A stretch of 64,000 nucleotides of DNA, taken from positions 62,001 to 126,000 of the forward strand of contig CANTUR010000791.1 in the NCBI GenBank assembly GCA_947683625.1, read 5' to 3'. Positions 24,701-37,522 of the stretch are shown here, in pieces; the stretch's first letter is position 1, and every line of letters starts with the position of its first letter. The stretch is from Mallotus nudiflorus (lineage: Eukaryota > Streptophyta > Magnoliopsida > Malpighiales > Euphorbiaceae). The notes beneath the pieces were generated by a model. It ran no database searches, was not told the origin of the DNA, and worked only from the letters and a program-made list of their open reading frames with translations. The position numbers and the translations under genes are program-made.

Positions 24701-27190
24701 AACCGCTATGAGACTCAGCATCCCTATCATTTAGAATAGGAAATAAATTTTTTTATTGTCTTCTTTAAATAAAATTTTAGTTTTTTAGAAATTGTTTTGT
24801 TTTTGTGATCGATGATATGAATTTTGATCGTGCTTACTTATGTAATTTACATCTTAATGGTACTGTGCATTATAATATTGATCATATATGCATGTTTGAT
24901 ATAAATTCAATTCAATTCAATTCAATTAGATTCATTTAGCATGGGCACAAATGAAAATTCAATGAACATACATATATCACATGATGTAACTTTTAAAGAC
25001 AGGAAATTTGAGGAAAAAAATTTAAAAAAATGAAAAAAAGAGAAAAAGAGAGAAAAAGAAAAAGAACAGTAAGGTAAAAATTAGGGAGAAAAATTTAGGA
25101 TTGGTTGATAATAGGAGTTGTATCATCTGATATAATAAATGTTCTCATTTTTTCCCTAATGAATGAGTAAAATTAAGTTTGAAATTTTTATTCAAATATC
25201 GCATATTTGTCTTTATCATACTACATACGTATCTGAATGGAAAGACAATACATAATCAAAGCTATAAGATCACTATTTTAGTTATGTTTTCTTTTTTAGC
25301 ACCCTTTTATGATTTTGTTTATAAGTCTAGTGTCTCCTTGTATTTAGGAAATTTAAGTGGCTCAGTAACTTACATTGCAACTCTTACTTTGTAACTATCA
25401 TCAATCATTGCATCAATATCAAGCTTCATATTTTGCTCAAGAGACCTTTGACCTCCAATGCATGAGATTACAACTAATAAGGTTAGTAAGTCAAAGGATC
25501 AACAACAAAAGTGAACAAACTAGGTCCATTGCACATAAAAAAAAAGACTACTAGAATAGCAGGAATGGATCCAGAATGAAACTGGGGGAAAAATGTAATT
25601 CTGGGGGCAAAGTATAGAATAGTAAGTCTGCATTCAAAGAGCGAAGAAGGAACACCAAAGTATAAGTACTAGTATAAGAGATCTTGGGGCAGAAAGAAGC
25701 ATATAAATACATTGGGTATTATACAGCAAAAGCAATAGCAAAAAGAAAAGTTCAACAGTGCATCGGTCAATCACAAGCTCTAGTGTCAAGCCATAAACCC
25801 CACTTGCTAGCTAGGTCATCAGTTCAATGAACTATATTAGAAGCTCTAACATCGAAAGTACTAACAATGAATCATTCAATACTTAAGCCTACAGGCTATT
25901 GATGAGGCACCTCTCACACTCCAAGTTGTAAACATAGTTCTATTCTAAATAGGAGACCTATTAAGATCATGCATGTCATACACTTGCATACATTTATTGT
26001 GAAATACTTGCTTTGCATAATAAATTCTTTGAGCCTAAGCAAGATTGTGCAAATACTCTACTACTAATATTCAAAATCAATGTTATAAGAATGCAGAAAG
26101 GTAGTCAGAATGTGCACATGTGAAGCATCTAAAAGGAAAAGGGTAGCACTAACAAGGTGAACCTGATACTCAATGGGACTTTAGACCTCAGGAGCCCAAT
26201 AGATTATGAGCCCATCCAATAAAGGAATATCACCGATAGTGATACTTGTAAAAGCATCATCCAGATGACCTCAAAAGGCTAGATAAGATGCTCTAGCTCC
26301 TTAGAATCAACATCCATCTCCATAGCCTCGTCTGAAGCATCATCTGCAATATCTCTCCACAACAGTTGGACTAGTGTAGGGTATGGAATATGGTGATGAG
26401 AAGACCCAACACATCAATAATACATTTGACGGTCCTATAAAAGGGAAGAATGCATTCAAAACCTAAAATGAATGCACTCTAAAAAATTATTTGATCATGA
26501 AATAAGATCTCTAACTCTTGAGCCTTTTTTTTTTTTTGCAGGAGATGTAAATAAGAGGAATGAATCCCTCTATCATAGCATCAATGGAATGACAGAAAGA
26601 TAAATTCAGCCCAAAGCCATAACTTTAATGGTGGAGTATCATGACCCTATGATTAGAGACATTATCATCATAATAAAAAGGGAAGAATGCAAAAGAATGA
26701 CATTACATTTTGAAAAAATCTTTTCACTTGTAAATAAACCATACTAACTTATGGCATTTTATGCAAGGAAAAACAAAAGAGAATAAAGAAGGGGAAAGGA
26801 ACTAATACATCAATAAGAATGGGCTAGATAACAAATACCAAACACTCATTAAGATAATCAAAGGAAGTAACAGAACTCTATTTCCTTAGATTCTGTAATA
26901 AAGTACCATCTCAATCATAAAATTCACAAATTAAAAGTAAGTTCATCCACTCATGAAATCATGTGCAAAAAGCCTATCTCATGACCTTTGAGTATAATGG
27001 CTTTCCTTTATTAGCTTTGCAGAATTCAGATGAGCAGTTAACAGTTTTATGCTGAGAGTTTGTAAACTCTAATTAATTTAATGCTTGTTTTACACCCAAA
27101 CGAGGGGAAAAAATGCAAAAACAAAATATGTGGATTTGCAGTGTAAATGGCTTGAATTTCAAAGTATCTTTTCAGTCTTTTTAATGATAA
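24701..27190. other. Non-coding interior of the Tat-like element
   Basis: No protein-coding signal was recognised on either strand. It contains a short (AATTC)n run near 24903-24928 and purine-rich stretches near 25010-25070. Its position between gag and the tandem arrays suggests that a pol region was lost or never present. Confidence 0.6.
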
Positions 27191-27197
27191 ATGTGCA

Positions 27198-27537
27198 TAT
27201 AATCTACTCCAATGCTCAGAAATGAGTACGAGTACAAAATCCCTTAATAGTATCCACACTAAGTAATATGAGAAATGCGGTGGAACACTAAGAGGAGAAT
27301 CAAAAAAAGAGCAACCATAATTTACTCTAATGCTCATAAATGAGTAAAAGTATCAACATGAAACCTCTGGTGGTATCCACACTGACTAATACAAAAAAGG
27401 TGGGGGAATACTAGAAAAGGACCATGTCAAAAGTCGTTCTATTTACTCCAATGCTCTATAAGAGTATAAGTATCCGAAGGACCTTTCCAACGGTATCCAT
27501 ACTAAGTAATATCAAAAAGGCGAGGAAATACTCAGAT
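27198..27537 (+). repeat. About 121-bp tandem repeats, three copies
   Basis: Units begin near 27198, 27320 and 27441 at 'atctactccaatgctc'-like motifs and continue through 'agtatccacactaagtaata' to 'gaatactcag'. The copies are clearly diverged. The array lies in the 3' part of the Tat-like element. Confidence 0.8.
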
Positions 27538-27965
27538 AAGGAAGAAAAGCATAAAAATAATTCAAAGGCTATTTTGATACTTAGAATTCGATATGTTTAT
27601 GCTCAATTTCTATAGGTTTTGTTTAGCAAATTCTCCTTAAAATTAGGTGTGAAAGTAAGCTCTTCACTTGGTAAAAAAAATATGCTCTCAGCATAAGATG
27701 GTTAATGATGCCTTTAACCTTTACAAATGGCAAATAAATGACAGTCATGAAAATCAAAAATAGTGAGATTTGTTAAGTGCACGCTATCTCGTGAAAAATA
27801 ATCGCAAATCCAAAAGGAAGTGCACTCAACTTGTAGAGATGGTTAACATATCGAAATTGAAATTAGTTAGCAAAGAAATTCTAATCAGTCAACACAGTAA
27901 AATTCAAAGTTAGTCAATATAAAGAATTCAAAGAATTTGACTCAAATAACCAAAGATAAAAATTC

Positions 27966-28588
27966 ACAAGCAATTATGAACTATAGCATCAAAGGCGAGT
28001 AATGTACGGGTTGTAGCTAATCGCAAGCAATTATGGATTACAACATCATTGGTGAGCAACGAAAGGATTACAGCTAATCGTAAGTAGTTATGGACTGTAA
28101 GATTATCAAAGGTAAGCAATGAAAGGATTACAATCAAATCATGAGCAATTATGGATTGCATTAGGTGAGCAATGAAAGGATTACAGTCAATTTACAAGCA
28201 ATTATGGATTGTAACATCAAAAGCGAGTAATGAAAGGACTGCAGTCAATTTGCAAGCAATTATAGATTGTAGCATCAAAGGCAAGCAATGTAAGGGTTGC
28301 AGCTAATCATGAGCAATTATAGATTGCAGCATCATCAGTGAGCAATGAAAGGGTTACAGCTAATCATGAGTAATTATGTATTGCAGCATCATTGGTAAGC
28401 AACGAAAGGGTTATAGCTAATCGCGAGCAATTATGGACTGCAGCATCATTAGTGAGCAATAAAAGGGTTGCAATTAATCATGAGTAGTTATGGACTGTAG
28501 CATCATCAACGAGCAATGAAAGGGTTGAAGCTAATCATGAGCAATTATGGATTACAACATAATCAATAAGCAATGAAAGGGATAACGG
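27966..28588 (+). repeat. 57-59-bp minisatellite, eleven copies
   Basis: Units have the form 'caagcaattatggattgcag' + 'catcatcagtgagcaatgaa' + 'agggttacagctaatc', repeated about every 57-59 bp with one shorter and one longer unit. The sequence is diverged and imperfect throughout with no unique spacers. Tandem arrays in the 3' untranslated part are known for Tat/Ogre elements and can seed satellite DNA; this array occupies that position. Confidence 0.9.
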
Positions 28589-28642
28589 AAATAAAGAATG
28601 AATCGGCAAAAGGCAAAGCATAAAAAAGATCAGTGCAACACG

Positions 28643-29274
28643 AGCAAGCTGGAAATGGAGGTGGCACGGTGGGAGGCGCAGTGACGGTGAGTGAACGGAG
28701 TTACAGACGCCGGAGGAGTGAGGGATGATCGGGGAAGATGAAGAATGAGGTTGATGGCAATCTTGTAATTTTAATGAACTTTATATTTTGATAAATATTA
28801 TAAGTATATCTATGTATATATACATCTATACTCTATATTATTTTAATATATAATATTATATGAATAATAAATATTCACCACACACATTAAATATATATTT
28901 TAACAATTTTATACACCTAAAAATAATTAAATAATATTAAAACTAATAATAAATAATAAAATATTAGGGTAATTAATCAAACCCTAATTAAATAAATACA
29001 CATATATATGTTATTTAGTATTTTAAAAATATATATGAGCTCATGCAAATCCGTAAATCTATTTAAAATAATTAATAGTAAATTATTTACGTGAAAATTT
29101 TCCCGAAAATGCAAGTCTCGGGAAAATTTTACGTAAAGCACTTAAAATAATATACAATAATTAAAATAAGTTTTAAATACATATTAACTCGTAAAAATAT
29201 CATAATTATACAGAAATATTAACACTGCATATCCTAATGAAATATTAAAATATTTAAAAACATGGGATATTACA
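28643..29274 (-). repeat. Truncated 3' LTR of element D
   Basis: It aligns with 36891-37522 from 'gagcaagctggaaatgg' to the terminal GGATATTACA. About 2.6 kb of LTR is missing at its left, where the sequence switches to Tat-like internal DNA ('cagtgcaacac') without a target duplication. That points to a deletion after insertion. Confidence 0.88.
29086..29137. repeat. Hairpin-forming inverted repeat in LTR D
   Basis: Arms 29086-29106 and 29118-29137 ('tcgggaaaattttacgtaaa') pair over 20 bases with one bulged base and an 11-nt loop. The same structure lies in the 5' LTR at 37334-37385, where one C:G pair is replaced by T:A. It is near the U3 start of the LTR. Confidence 0.8.
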
Positions 29275-29287
29275 GTCTTCCCCCCTT
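29275..29287 (-). other. Polypurine tract of element D
   Basis: 'aaggggggaagac' on the minus strand directly abuts the LTR start TGTAATATCCC. Its position and purine content match a plus-strand primer. Confidence 0.8.
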
Positions 29288-29331
29288 ACAAGAATTCATC
29301 CCCGAATTCCAAAAAGAAAATGATCGCAAGA

Positions 29332-32300
29332 TCAAGAAGGAAAGAGATAATGGTAAGAAGCTCGCATCTCAGTTTTAGTCTCCCACGTATGCTCCTCGAA
29401 TCTGTCGCTACGCCATAGAACCTTGATCATCGGAATCTGCTTCGATCACAACTGTCGAACTTGATAATCAACAATCGCCATAGGTTCTTCCACGAACGTC
29501 AAATCTTCACTCACTTCTACACTATCTGGCTGCAACACGTGTAGAGGGTCTGAGACATACTTCCTCAGCATCGAGATATGAAATACTGGATGCACCTGTG
29601 ACATACTCAGAGGCAAATCCAACCGATATGCAACAGTGCCAACTCTCTCTAGAATCTCAAATGGTCTGATATATCTCAGTGTCCTTCCTGCCAAATCTCA
29701 TCATACCCTTCATCGGAGATACCTTCAAAAAATAAAATCTCCAACCTGAAACTCCACATCTCTACACCTAGGATCCGCATAACTCTTCTGTCTGCTAACT
29801 ACTGTTTCTAATCTGTGCTTAATCACGGTGACTTTCTCTGCAGCATCCTGAACCATCTCAGGTCCAATCAAAGCTCTTTCACCAATCTCATCCCAACTCA
29901 GAGGGGATCTACACTTCCTTCCATATAACGCCTCATATGGTGCCATACCAATACTGCTATGGTAGCTGTTATTATATGCAAACTCTACGAGTGGCAAATG
30001 ATCATCCCAGCTACCTCCCAAATCCAAGACACACATCCTCAACATATCTTCCAATGCCTGGATCGTCCTCTCAGACTGACCATCCATCTGAGGATGAAAA
30101 GCAGTACTGAAATCCAACCTAGTGCCCATCGCTTCTTGCAACTTCTGCCAAAAATGAGAAGTAAACACTGAACCTCTATCTGATACAATGGACACAGGTA
30201 CTCCATGAAGGCATATGATATGTTTCACATATAGCTTCACCAATCTGGCTACAGAATAAGTGGCTTTCACAGGTAGGAAATGTGCAGACTTCGTCAACCT
30301 GTCTACAATCACCCAGATGGAATCGTATCCATCCTTAGAACGAGGTAAACCGACCATAAAATCCATAGCTATCCTTTCCCACTTCCACTTAGGAATAGGA
30401 AGAGGCTGAAGCTTCCCAGAAGGCTTCTGATGTTCAGCTTTCACTTGCTGACACGTCAGACACTTAGCAACATAATCAACGACATCCTTCTTCAATCCGT
30501 CCCACCAATATAAGTCTCTAATACTGTGGTACATCTTAGTAACACCTGGATGTATGCTATAGGCTGTAGAATGTGCTTCCTTTAGGATCTCTTCTCTCAA
30601 ATCATCCACATCAGGAACACACAATCTACCACTGATCCACAACATACCATCATCATCGAGTGTGAAATCAATGAACTTCCCTGCTCTGACATTCTCTGCA
30701 AGCTCTTCTAGAATAAGATCTCGGCTCTGAGCTGCTTTAATCCTATCCCTCAGTACAGATCGCACCTTAAATTGAGCTAATAGTCCACCTGATCTACTGA
30801 TCTTCATCATCAGACCTTGATCTACCATCAGATGCAACTCCTAGATCAATGGTCTCCTCTCAACACTAATGTGAGCAAGACTGCCTGAGGACTTTCTACT
30901 CAAGGCATCTGTTACCACATTAGCCTTGCCCGGATGATATAGAATCTTACAGTCATAATCCTTTAATAATTCCAACCATCTCCTCTGCCTCAGATTCAAA
31001 TCTCTCTACTGGAAAATGTACTTGAGGCTTTTGTGATCAGTAAATATCTCACAAGTCACCCCGTACAGATAATGTCTCCAAATCTTCAAAGCAAAGATCA
31101 CTGTAGCCATCTCAAGGTCATGTGTAGGATAGTTCTGCTCATGCTTCTTCAACTGCCTTGAAGCATAGGCTATCACCCTTCCATTCTACATCAACACACA
31201 ACCAAGGCCAACTCTAGAGGCATCATAATAAACTGTGAACTTGTCCACATTATTAGGCAAAGCTAACACTGGGGCTGTGGTCAATTTCTCCTTCAATAAC
31301 TGGAAACTGTTCTCATAAGCTTCTGACCACTCGAATCTGACATTCTTCTGAGTCAAGCGAGTCATAGGGGCTGCAATTCTAGAAAAATCTTGCACAAACT
31401 GCCTATAATACCCGGCTAAACCCAAAAAACTCTGAATCTCAGTAACAGAAGTCAATCTAGGCCACTCAGACATTGCCTCAATCTTCTGTGGATTAACCTG
31501 GATACCTTCTTTAAACACCACGTGTCCAAGAAAAGAAACACTCTTCATCCAGAAATCACACTTCGAGAATTTAGCATAAAGCTGATGATCTCTCAGTGTC
31601 TGTAGTACAATCCTCAAGTGATATACATGCTCCTCCATACTCCTCGAATAAACCAGTATATCATCAATGAAGACTACCACAAACTAATCCACATATGGTC
31701 TGAATACCCTGTTCATCAGGTCCATAAAAGCTGCTGGTGCATTAGTCAAACCAAAAGACATCACCAGAAACTCATAATGGCCATATCACATGCGGAATGC
31801 CGTCTTAGGAACATCGACTTCACTAATCCATAGCTGATGATAACCCGACCTCAAGTCAATCTTGAAAAAGAACTGTGCACCCTGTAGCTGATCAAACGAG
31901 TCATCTATCCTCGGAAGAGGATACTTGTTCTTCACTGTCACCTTATTTAGCTCTCTGTAGTCAATGCACAGTCTCAGGGTACCATCCTTCTTCTTCACAA
32001 ATAGGACTGGTGCACCCCAAGGAGAAACACTGGGTGTGATGAAACCCTTATCCAATAACTCTTGCAACTGCTCCTTCAACTCTTTCAACTCTGCAGGAGC
32101 CATTCTGTAGGGTGGCATAGATATAGGAGTAGTACCTGGTACCACATCTATACAGAATTCAATCTCTCTGTGAGGTGGTAAACTTGGCAACTCCTCAGGA
32201 AAAACATCAAGAAACTCACAAGCAACAGGAACATTTGTGAGTGACAACTTCTCCACTGAAGTATCCCTGACCAATGCCAAATATCCCTAACAACCTTTCC

Positions 32301-34062
32301 TCAATAATTTCCTAGCCGTAATAGCAGAAATAAGATTCTGAGGTGTTGAACTCCTATCACCCATAAACTTAAAATCTTCTTCATCAGGAATTCTGAAAGT
32401 CACTTCTTTATTCCTGCAACCTACCATGGCATAGTGCTGAGATAACCAATCCATTCCCAAAATAACATCAAACTCCATCACATCCAACAAGATCAAATCA
32501 GCGGGTAATTCTCTATCTCCCACGAGAACTGGACAACCAGAAAGAACAATATCGGTGTCCAAGGAATCACTCAGAGGAGTAGCAACAGATAAAGGAAAAG
32601 CCATCCTCGAAGCTTGCCAACAAGACTTGGAATCAAAAACAGGAGAAATAAACGAATGTGTGGCACCCGGATCAAACAAAACCCATGCATCCAGGTAACA
32701 AACAGAAACAATTACCTGCCACGACTGCATTAGATGCCTGAGCATCTTGCTGAGTGAGATGGAAAACTCTGGCCTGTCCTCGACCTCCCTGCTGACTGGT
32801 AGAAGCCTAGCTAACACCTCTGGCACCTCCTCTAGTACCTCTACCATGACTCTGCTGTGGGACAAACTGAGTGGAACTCTAATGCTGAGTTGGTGGTAAC
32901 TGAAATGGCATGGGTGCAGCACTAGCAATCGACTGCTGTGGGAATCACGGAATCTGCGACTGCTGATATCTGGAGTAAGGACATGATCTAGTATAATGTC
33001 CTATCTGCCTGCATTTGAAGCATATCAGTGGTGTCAGGTAACACGGTCCCTGATGGACTCTACCGCAGGTCTGGCATACACTGGCAGCTGATTTAGAACT
33101 ACGACCACTGCTGCTGCTCGAAGCACCTGACCCGAATCTGAATGGCCTACGCTGACCTCCACGGCCATGTCTACTGCTCCAATGCACTCGCTGCTGCTGC
33201 CTCTAACTCTGATGAGTCGGACCTCACTACTGACTACTCGATCCAACATGAAAACTAGAATACGGAGTAGCCTGCAATCCACTCAACTGAACTCCCAGGT
33301 GGTAGTAATCACCTAACTAGCCTCAGCTCAATCTCCTTGGCTAACTCAATCACAGATTCCAGAGTAAGGCCTGCTGTAGGCATACCAGCAAATGCTGAAC
33401 CCAATCCGGTGACATAGGTAGTGACTGCCAAAATACTGGTCTCGCATTAGGTCCTCTACATATCTACCCAGTCGAAGAATCTCTCGGGTGTACTCCTTTA
33501 CTGATCGATCACCACGAGAAATGCTTGTCAGTCGGAGATGATAGCTCATATGGAGAGGCTCTGGACAGAATCTCCTCATAAACCGCTCTCAAAACTGAGC
33601 CCAGGTCATCGTCATCATATAGGGCTGGATCATCTGAATAAACCAGTCTAGAGTTGGTCCCTCGATAGATAACTCGACGATCATGATCCGTTGGTACTCG
33701 GTGTGAGCAGTCCGAGTCCGAGTCTCAATCGCTTATAGAAAGTCTAACGGATCGGAAGTCCCATCAAAAGCAATCCTGCCAACTCGGGCATAGAATAAAG
33801 CTGCCTTAGGGTCAAACATACCCTGCTGATAGGCAGGCTGAACAGGCTGAACAACTGGAGGTATAGGAACATCAAACTCAGGCTCAACAGGCTCCTCGTC
33901 CTGTAACTCTCTCTGCCTACGGCGACCTGCCGCTCCTCGAGGTCTACCTCTACCACGACCTCTATGTCTAACTGGCTGCTCAGGAGGTAAAACCTCATCC
34001 TGAAAAGACTCATCATCCTCGGCCTCAACGACCGGTGGAGCAATACGCGCTCGCCTCCTCAT
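29332..34062 (-). pseudogene. Gypsy element D gag-pol polyprotein (broken)
   Basis: Read on the minus strand. The ATG at 34062 starts gag ('MRRRARIAPPVVEAEDDESF'), with the capsid-like region to about 33350. A CCHC knuckle 'CFKCRQIGHYTRSC' lies near 33030-32990. Protease 'VLFDPGATHSFIS' near 32690 is intact at the active site. RT at 32180-31600 includes 'PLPRIDDSFDQLQGAQFFFK' and 'FIDDILVYS'. RNase H is at 31260-30880. Integrase is at about 30700-29900: 'CLTCQQVKAEHQ', 'DFMVGLPRSKDGYDS', 'SDRGSVFTSHFW' and the E-containing 'FHPQMDGQSERTIQ'. A chromodomain-like tail ends at TGA 29332. The longest open segment is 370 codons (30837-29725). Stops in gag (33733, 33346, 33190), RNase H and elsewhere, plus frameshifts near 32930 and 29700, kill it. 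Relatives: Tekay/Del chromoviruses. Confidence 0.92.
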
Positions 34063-34244
34063 TCTGAAAACACAGCAGAACGATTCAGACAAAATAGACA
34101 ACGGAGGAATAACGCAAAAAAATAAAGCAAGGAATACTTATCAAGACGTACTCGAACCTAATTCACTGCAGTAGTTACCAAAAGAAAACATAACTTGAAA
34201 ACTAGGGCCACAACTCACACAACTAAGCCCTGACACAGAACTCT

Positions 34245-34256
34245 GCTCTGATACCA
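34245..34256 (-). other. Primer binding site (tRNA-iMet type) of element D
   Basis: The minus strand reads TGGTATCAGAGC, the standard plant initiator-tRNA-Met site, separated from the LTR end (34261) by four bases. It fixes the orientation and the 5' LTR boundary of element D. Confidence 0.9.
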
Positions 34257-34260
34257 ACTT

Positions 34261-37200
34261 TGTTACGACCCAAAACAGGGGCCATGACCGGCGCTAGGGA
34301 ACGGGAATTCTTTTGAATCCGGAACCCGTAGCAAGCCTAAAATAAAATAAAACATACAATAGTAATAATAACAGTATTTAATGCAGCGAAAATAAAATCA
34401 TAGATATCAAAAATAACATTTACACCAAATGAATTTATATCAAATCCTCATCTCATATATATAAATCCTGTAATACAAGTTTCAGTTCAAATTCTTAAAA
34501 TACATAACTCACATAAATATAATACATAAAACCCTTAATTTATTTGCAACTACTGCAGTGTCTAGATTATAAAAATAAAACTCAAGACTCAGATAAGCAG
34601 TTTACATAAAGAAGCTGGGGCGAAAGAAATCCGGCGTACAGGCCTACTACTGAGGTCTGAATACGATGACTCTCCTGAAAAATAGTCAACGAAGGGGAGT
34701 CAGACCTCACTGAGTGAATTACTATAATATATATACATGCATACTAAATATCAATGCACACAATCAAAAGTATATATAATATGTATATATACAAGCAAAT
34801 ACACACAGATGCAATAAATTCATTCTATATATATTGAAAATCACTGTTTATGAAGGATCAAATAGAACCCTAGAATATCGCAACCTTAAACAGTGTTAGA
34901 CAGCACTCTAGCCACACAGGCTCACTTATTCCAAAATATATTCACTTGGTCCATTTGGACAGTAGACTAGCCCTGAGACACTAAGTCAACCGAGCTCCAG
35001 CAGTCTGACTGTCGGTGTGATTGGCCCCGAGACACTTGGTCAATCGAGCTCCAGCAATCACACTCTCAAATCACATCACACATCAGATAAATCAATTCCA
35101 ATCAATATCCTCAAACTGGTTAATAATATAGCCTAAATGCTATAAGTGTACCGGTACGTACTCGGTCCTAGTGCTGCCCACTAGGTAGCACGTTCTGTTG
35201 ATATCCTTCATTATAATTATAAAACATACATTCATAAAATAAATAATGCATGAATTTAAAATAAATAGCAACATAAACCATATATATACTAGAAATATAC
35301 CAAAAATAAACCAGGTATATTTCGAGTATATATACGTCAAATAAATCCAATATAATTACAAAATAACTAGAAATATATTTAAAAATATTTTAAGTATAAA
35401 TGTTAAATAAAGCATGCAAATAATTTACAATATACTAAAAATAAACCATAGATAAACCAAAAATAAACTAAAAATAAACTTAAATACTAATTGTGTTATT
35501 TTTGCATAATTAATCAAAATAACATACATTTCTAAATCATGCACCCTAAACATATATATATATAATAGTAACTCACACTTAGTGCACTCCTCGAGATGGG
35601 TCCGACGGGCCTGGTCCACTAACCCTCGGTCTCAGCGCAACTAAACATACAAAAATAACAGACATCAGAATAAACCTAACAGAAAATCCTAGAAACTCGA
35701 TCTAGAATATTAGACACAGAATCAGAATTAGGGTTCGACCGGACATCACGTTTTACGAGAATTCTACCAAAAATCTGGCAGAACCTCCCCTGTAAAATGA
35801 ACATCTCTCTACTCAAAGAGTAGAGTCGTCCCTGCAAAGAAACACACTTTGAAAAATGAACACAGAAATACATCCACAACCCCCCGGTCGAACTTCAAAC
35901 TACAGTCTACCGATCGGGGTCCACAATCACAGAACAATATAAAAATACCAAAAATACCCTTATATCATAGAAATACATTTTATAATTAGAAATTACATAA
36001 TTAACCTTAAAACACATTAAAAACTGATAAAAACTCATTTTATTAGAAAAATCGTATATTATATATATAATTGAAAATAATTCACGAAAAATAGTTTTAA
36101 TTAATTAAAAATACTAAATAATTTGTAGAAATCATTTTTATACCTTAAATAACTATTAAAACCAATTTAATTACATTTTTAGCCAACTTAGGGTAAAATT
36201 ACCAAAATACCCCTATATGTATAATTATATTAAAATTACTCCAAAAATTCACCAAAAATAGTATAATTATCCAAAAATTAATTTTCTCAACATTTTTATC
36301 AATAATATCAATAATTAAACTCAATTAACTAATTAATTTCAATTAAAAACACAATTAACCTAATTTTTCAAAATTACATAAACCTAAATAAATTCAAAAT
36401 AAATACATAAAAATTCATAAAAATTCCAAATAAATTCCTATAATTCATTTCAACACCTATATTTATCATAAAACACAATTTCATAATTTAATTAATTAAT
36501 TTTAAAAAATTAGAAAATAATAATAAAATATTCAAAAATACCCAAAAATCAAAATAATCTCCGAAAATTCTACAAAAATTCACACATGTAGATTAAGCTA
36601 AGGGGAAGAACATTTTTTAAGGAATTAAGCTTGAATAATTAAGATTGAAGTTCAAATAAATTGAGAAATAAAAATGGCTGAAATTAACATCAAGCTCAAA
36701 ACCTTACCAAAACGAATTTTAAGCTAAAAGGAAGCTTGGAATCGTCTTCTATGGAGGCTAGGGAGTTCAACGACACCAGAATCACTGGATTTGGTGGCCG
36801 GGAAGTCGGTGAACGGCGAGGAGAGAAGTTTCGGTCATTCCGGCCAAAATCAAGCCAAACGGTGCTGGAGAAGAAGGCTAGGGGCGGCGGAGCAAGCTGG
36901 AAATGGAGGTGGCACGGTGGGAGGCATAGTGACGGTGAGTGAACGGAGTTGCAGACGCCGAAGGAGTGAGGGACGATCGGGAAAGATGAAGAATGAGGTT
37001 GATGGCAATCTTGTAATTTTAATGAACTTTATATTTTGATAAATATTATAAGTATATATATGTATATATACATCTATACTCTATATTATTTTAATATATA
37101 ATATTATATGGATAATAAATATTCACCACACACATTAAATATATATTTAAATAATTTTATACACCTAAAAATAATTAAATAATATTAAAACTAATAATAA

Positions 37201-37522
37201 ATAATAAAATATTAGGGTAATTAATCAAACCCTAATTAAATAAATACACATATATATGTTATTTAGTATTTTAAAAATATATATGAGCTCATGCAAATCC
37301 GTAAATCTACTTAAAATAATTAATAGTAAATTATTTACGTGAAAATTTCCCTGAAAATGCAAGTCCCAGGAAAATTTTACGTAAAGCACTTAAAATAATA
37401 TACAATAATTAAAATAAGTTTTAAATACATATTAACTCATAAAAATATCATAATTATACAGAAATATTAACACTGCATATCCCGATGAAATATTAAAATA
37501 TTTAAAAACACGGGATATTACA
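34261..37522 (-). repeat. 5' LTR of element D
   Basis: 3262 bp, TGTTACGACCC...GGGATATTACA on the + strand. It contains the family landmarks: paired 'gagacac...gagctccagca' repeats at about 34975-35065, the 'accggtacgtac' block near 35150, the short-ORF block with its conserved ATG at 35804, and the hairpin at 37334-37385. Non-coding apart from the possible short ORF. The next five bases, ATTTT, would be the target duplication; the other copy is deleted. Confidence 0.9.

Larger units (their letters stand above)
28643..37522 (-). mobile_element. Family-A chromodomain Gypsy element D
   Basis: Minus orientation: 5' LTR 34261-37522, iMet-type PBS 34245-34256, gag-pol 34062-29332, polypurine tract 29275-29287, and a 3' LTR reduced to 632 bp (28643-29274). 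The two LTRs differ at about 20 positions over the shared 632 bp, mostly transitions, so this is the youngest dated insertion here. It lies in the 3' LTR of the Tat-like element: the sequence after 37522 continues at the point that matches 21455 in the 5' LTR. Confidence 0.88.

Noticed and set aside
27966..28588. Regularly spaced repeats resembling a CRISPR array
   Set aside because: The whole 57-59-bp unit is repeated and diverged, with no unique spacers, in a plant retroelement. It is a minisatellite.
29959..31833. Plus-strand open frames over element D pol
   Set aside because: Antisense shadows of the minus-strand integrase and RT.
36736..37039. Arg/Gly-rich open frames of 68 and 82 codons
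   Set aside because: They lie in LTR D on the strand opposite to the element and are not kept in other LTRs.
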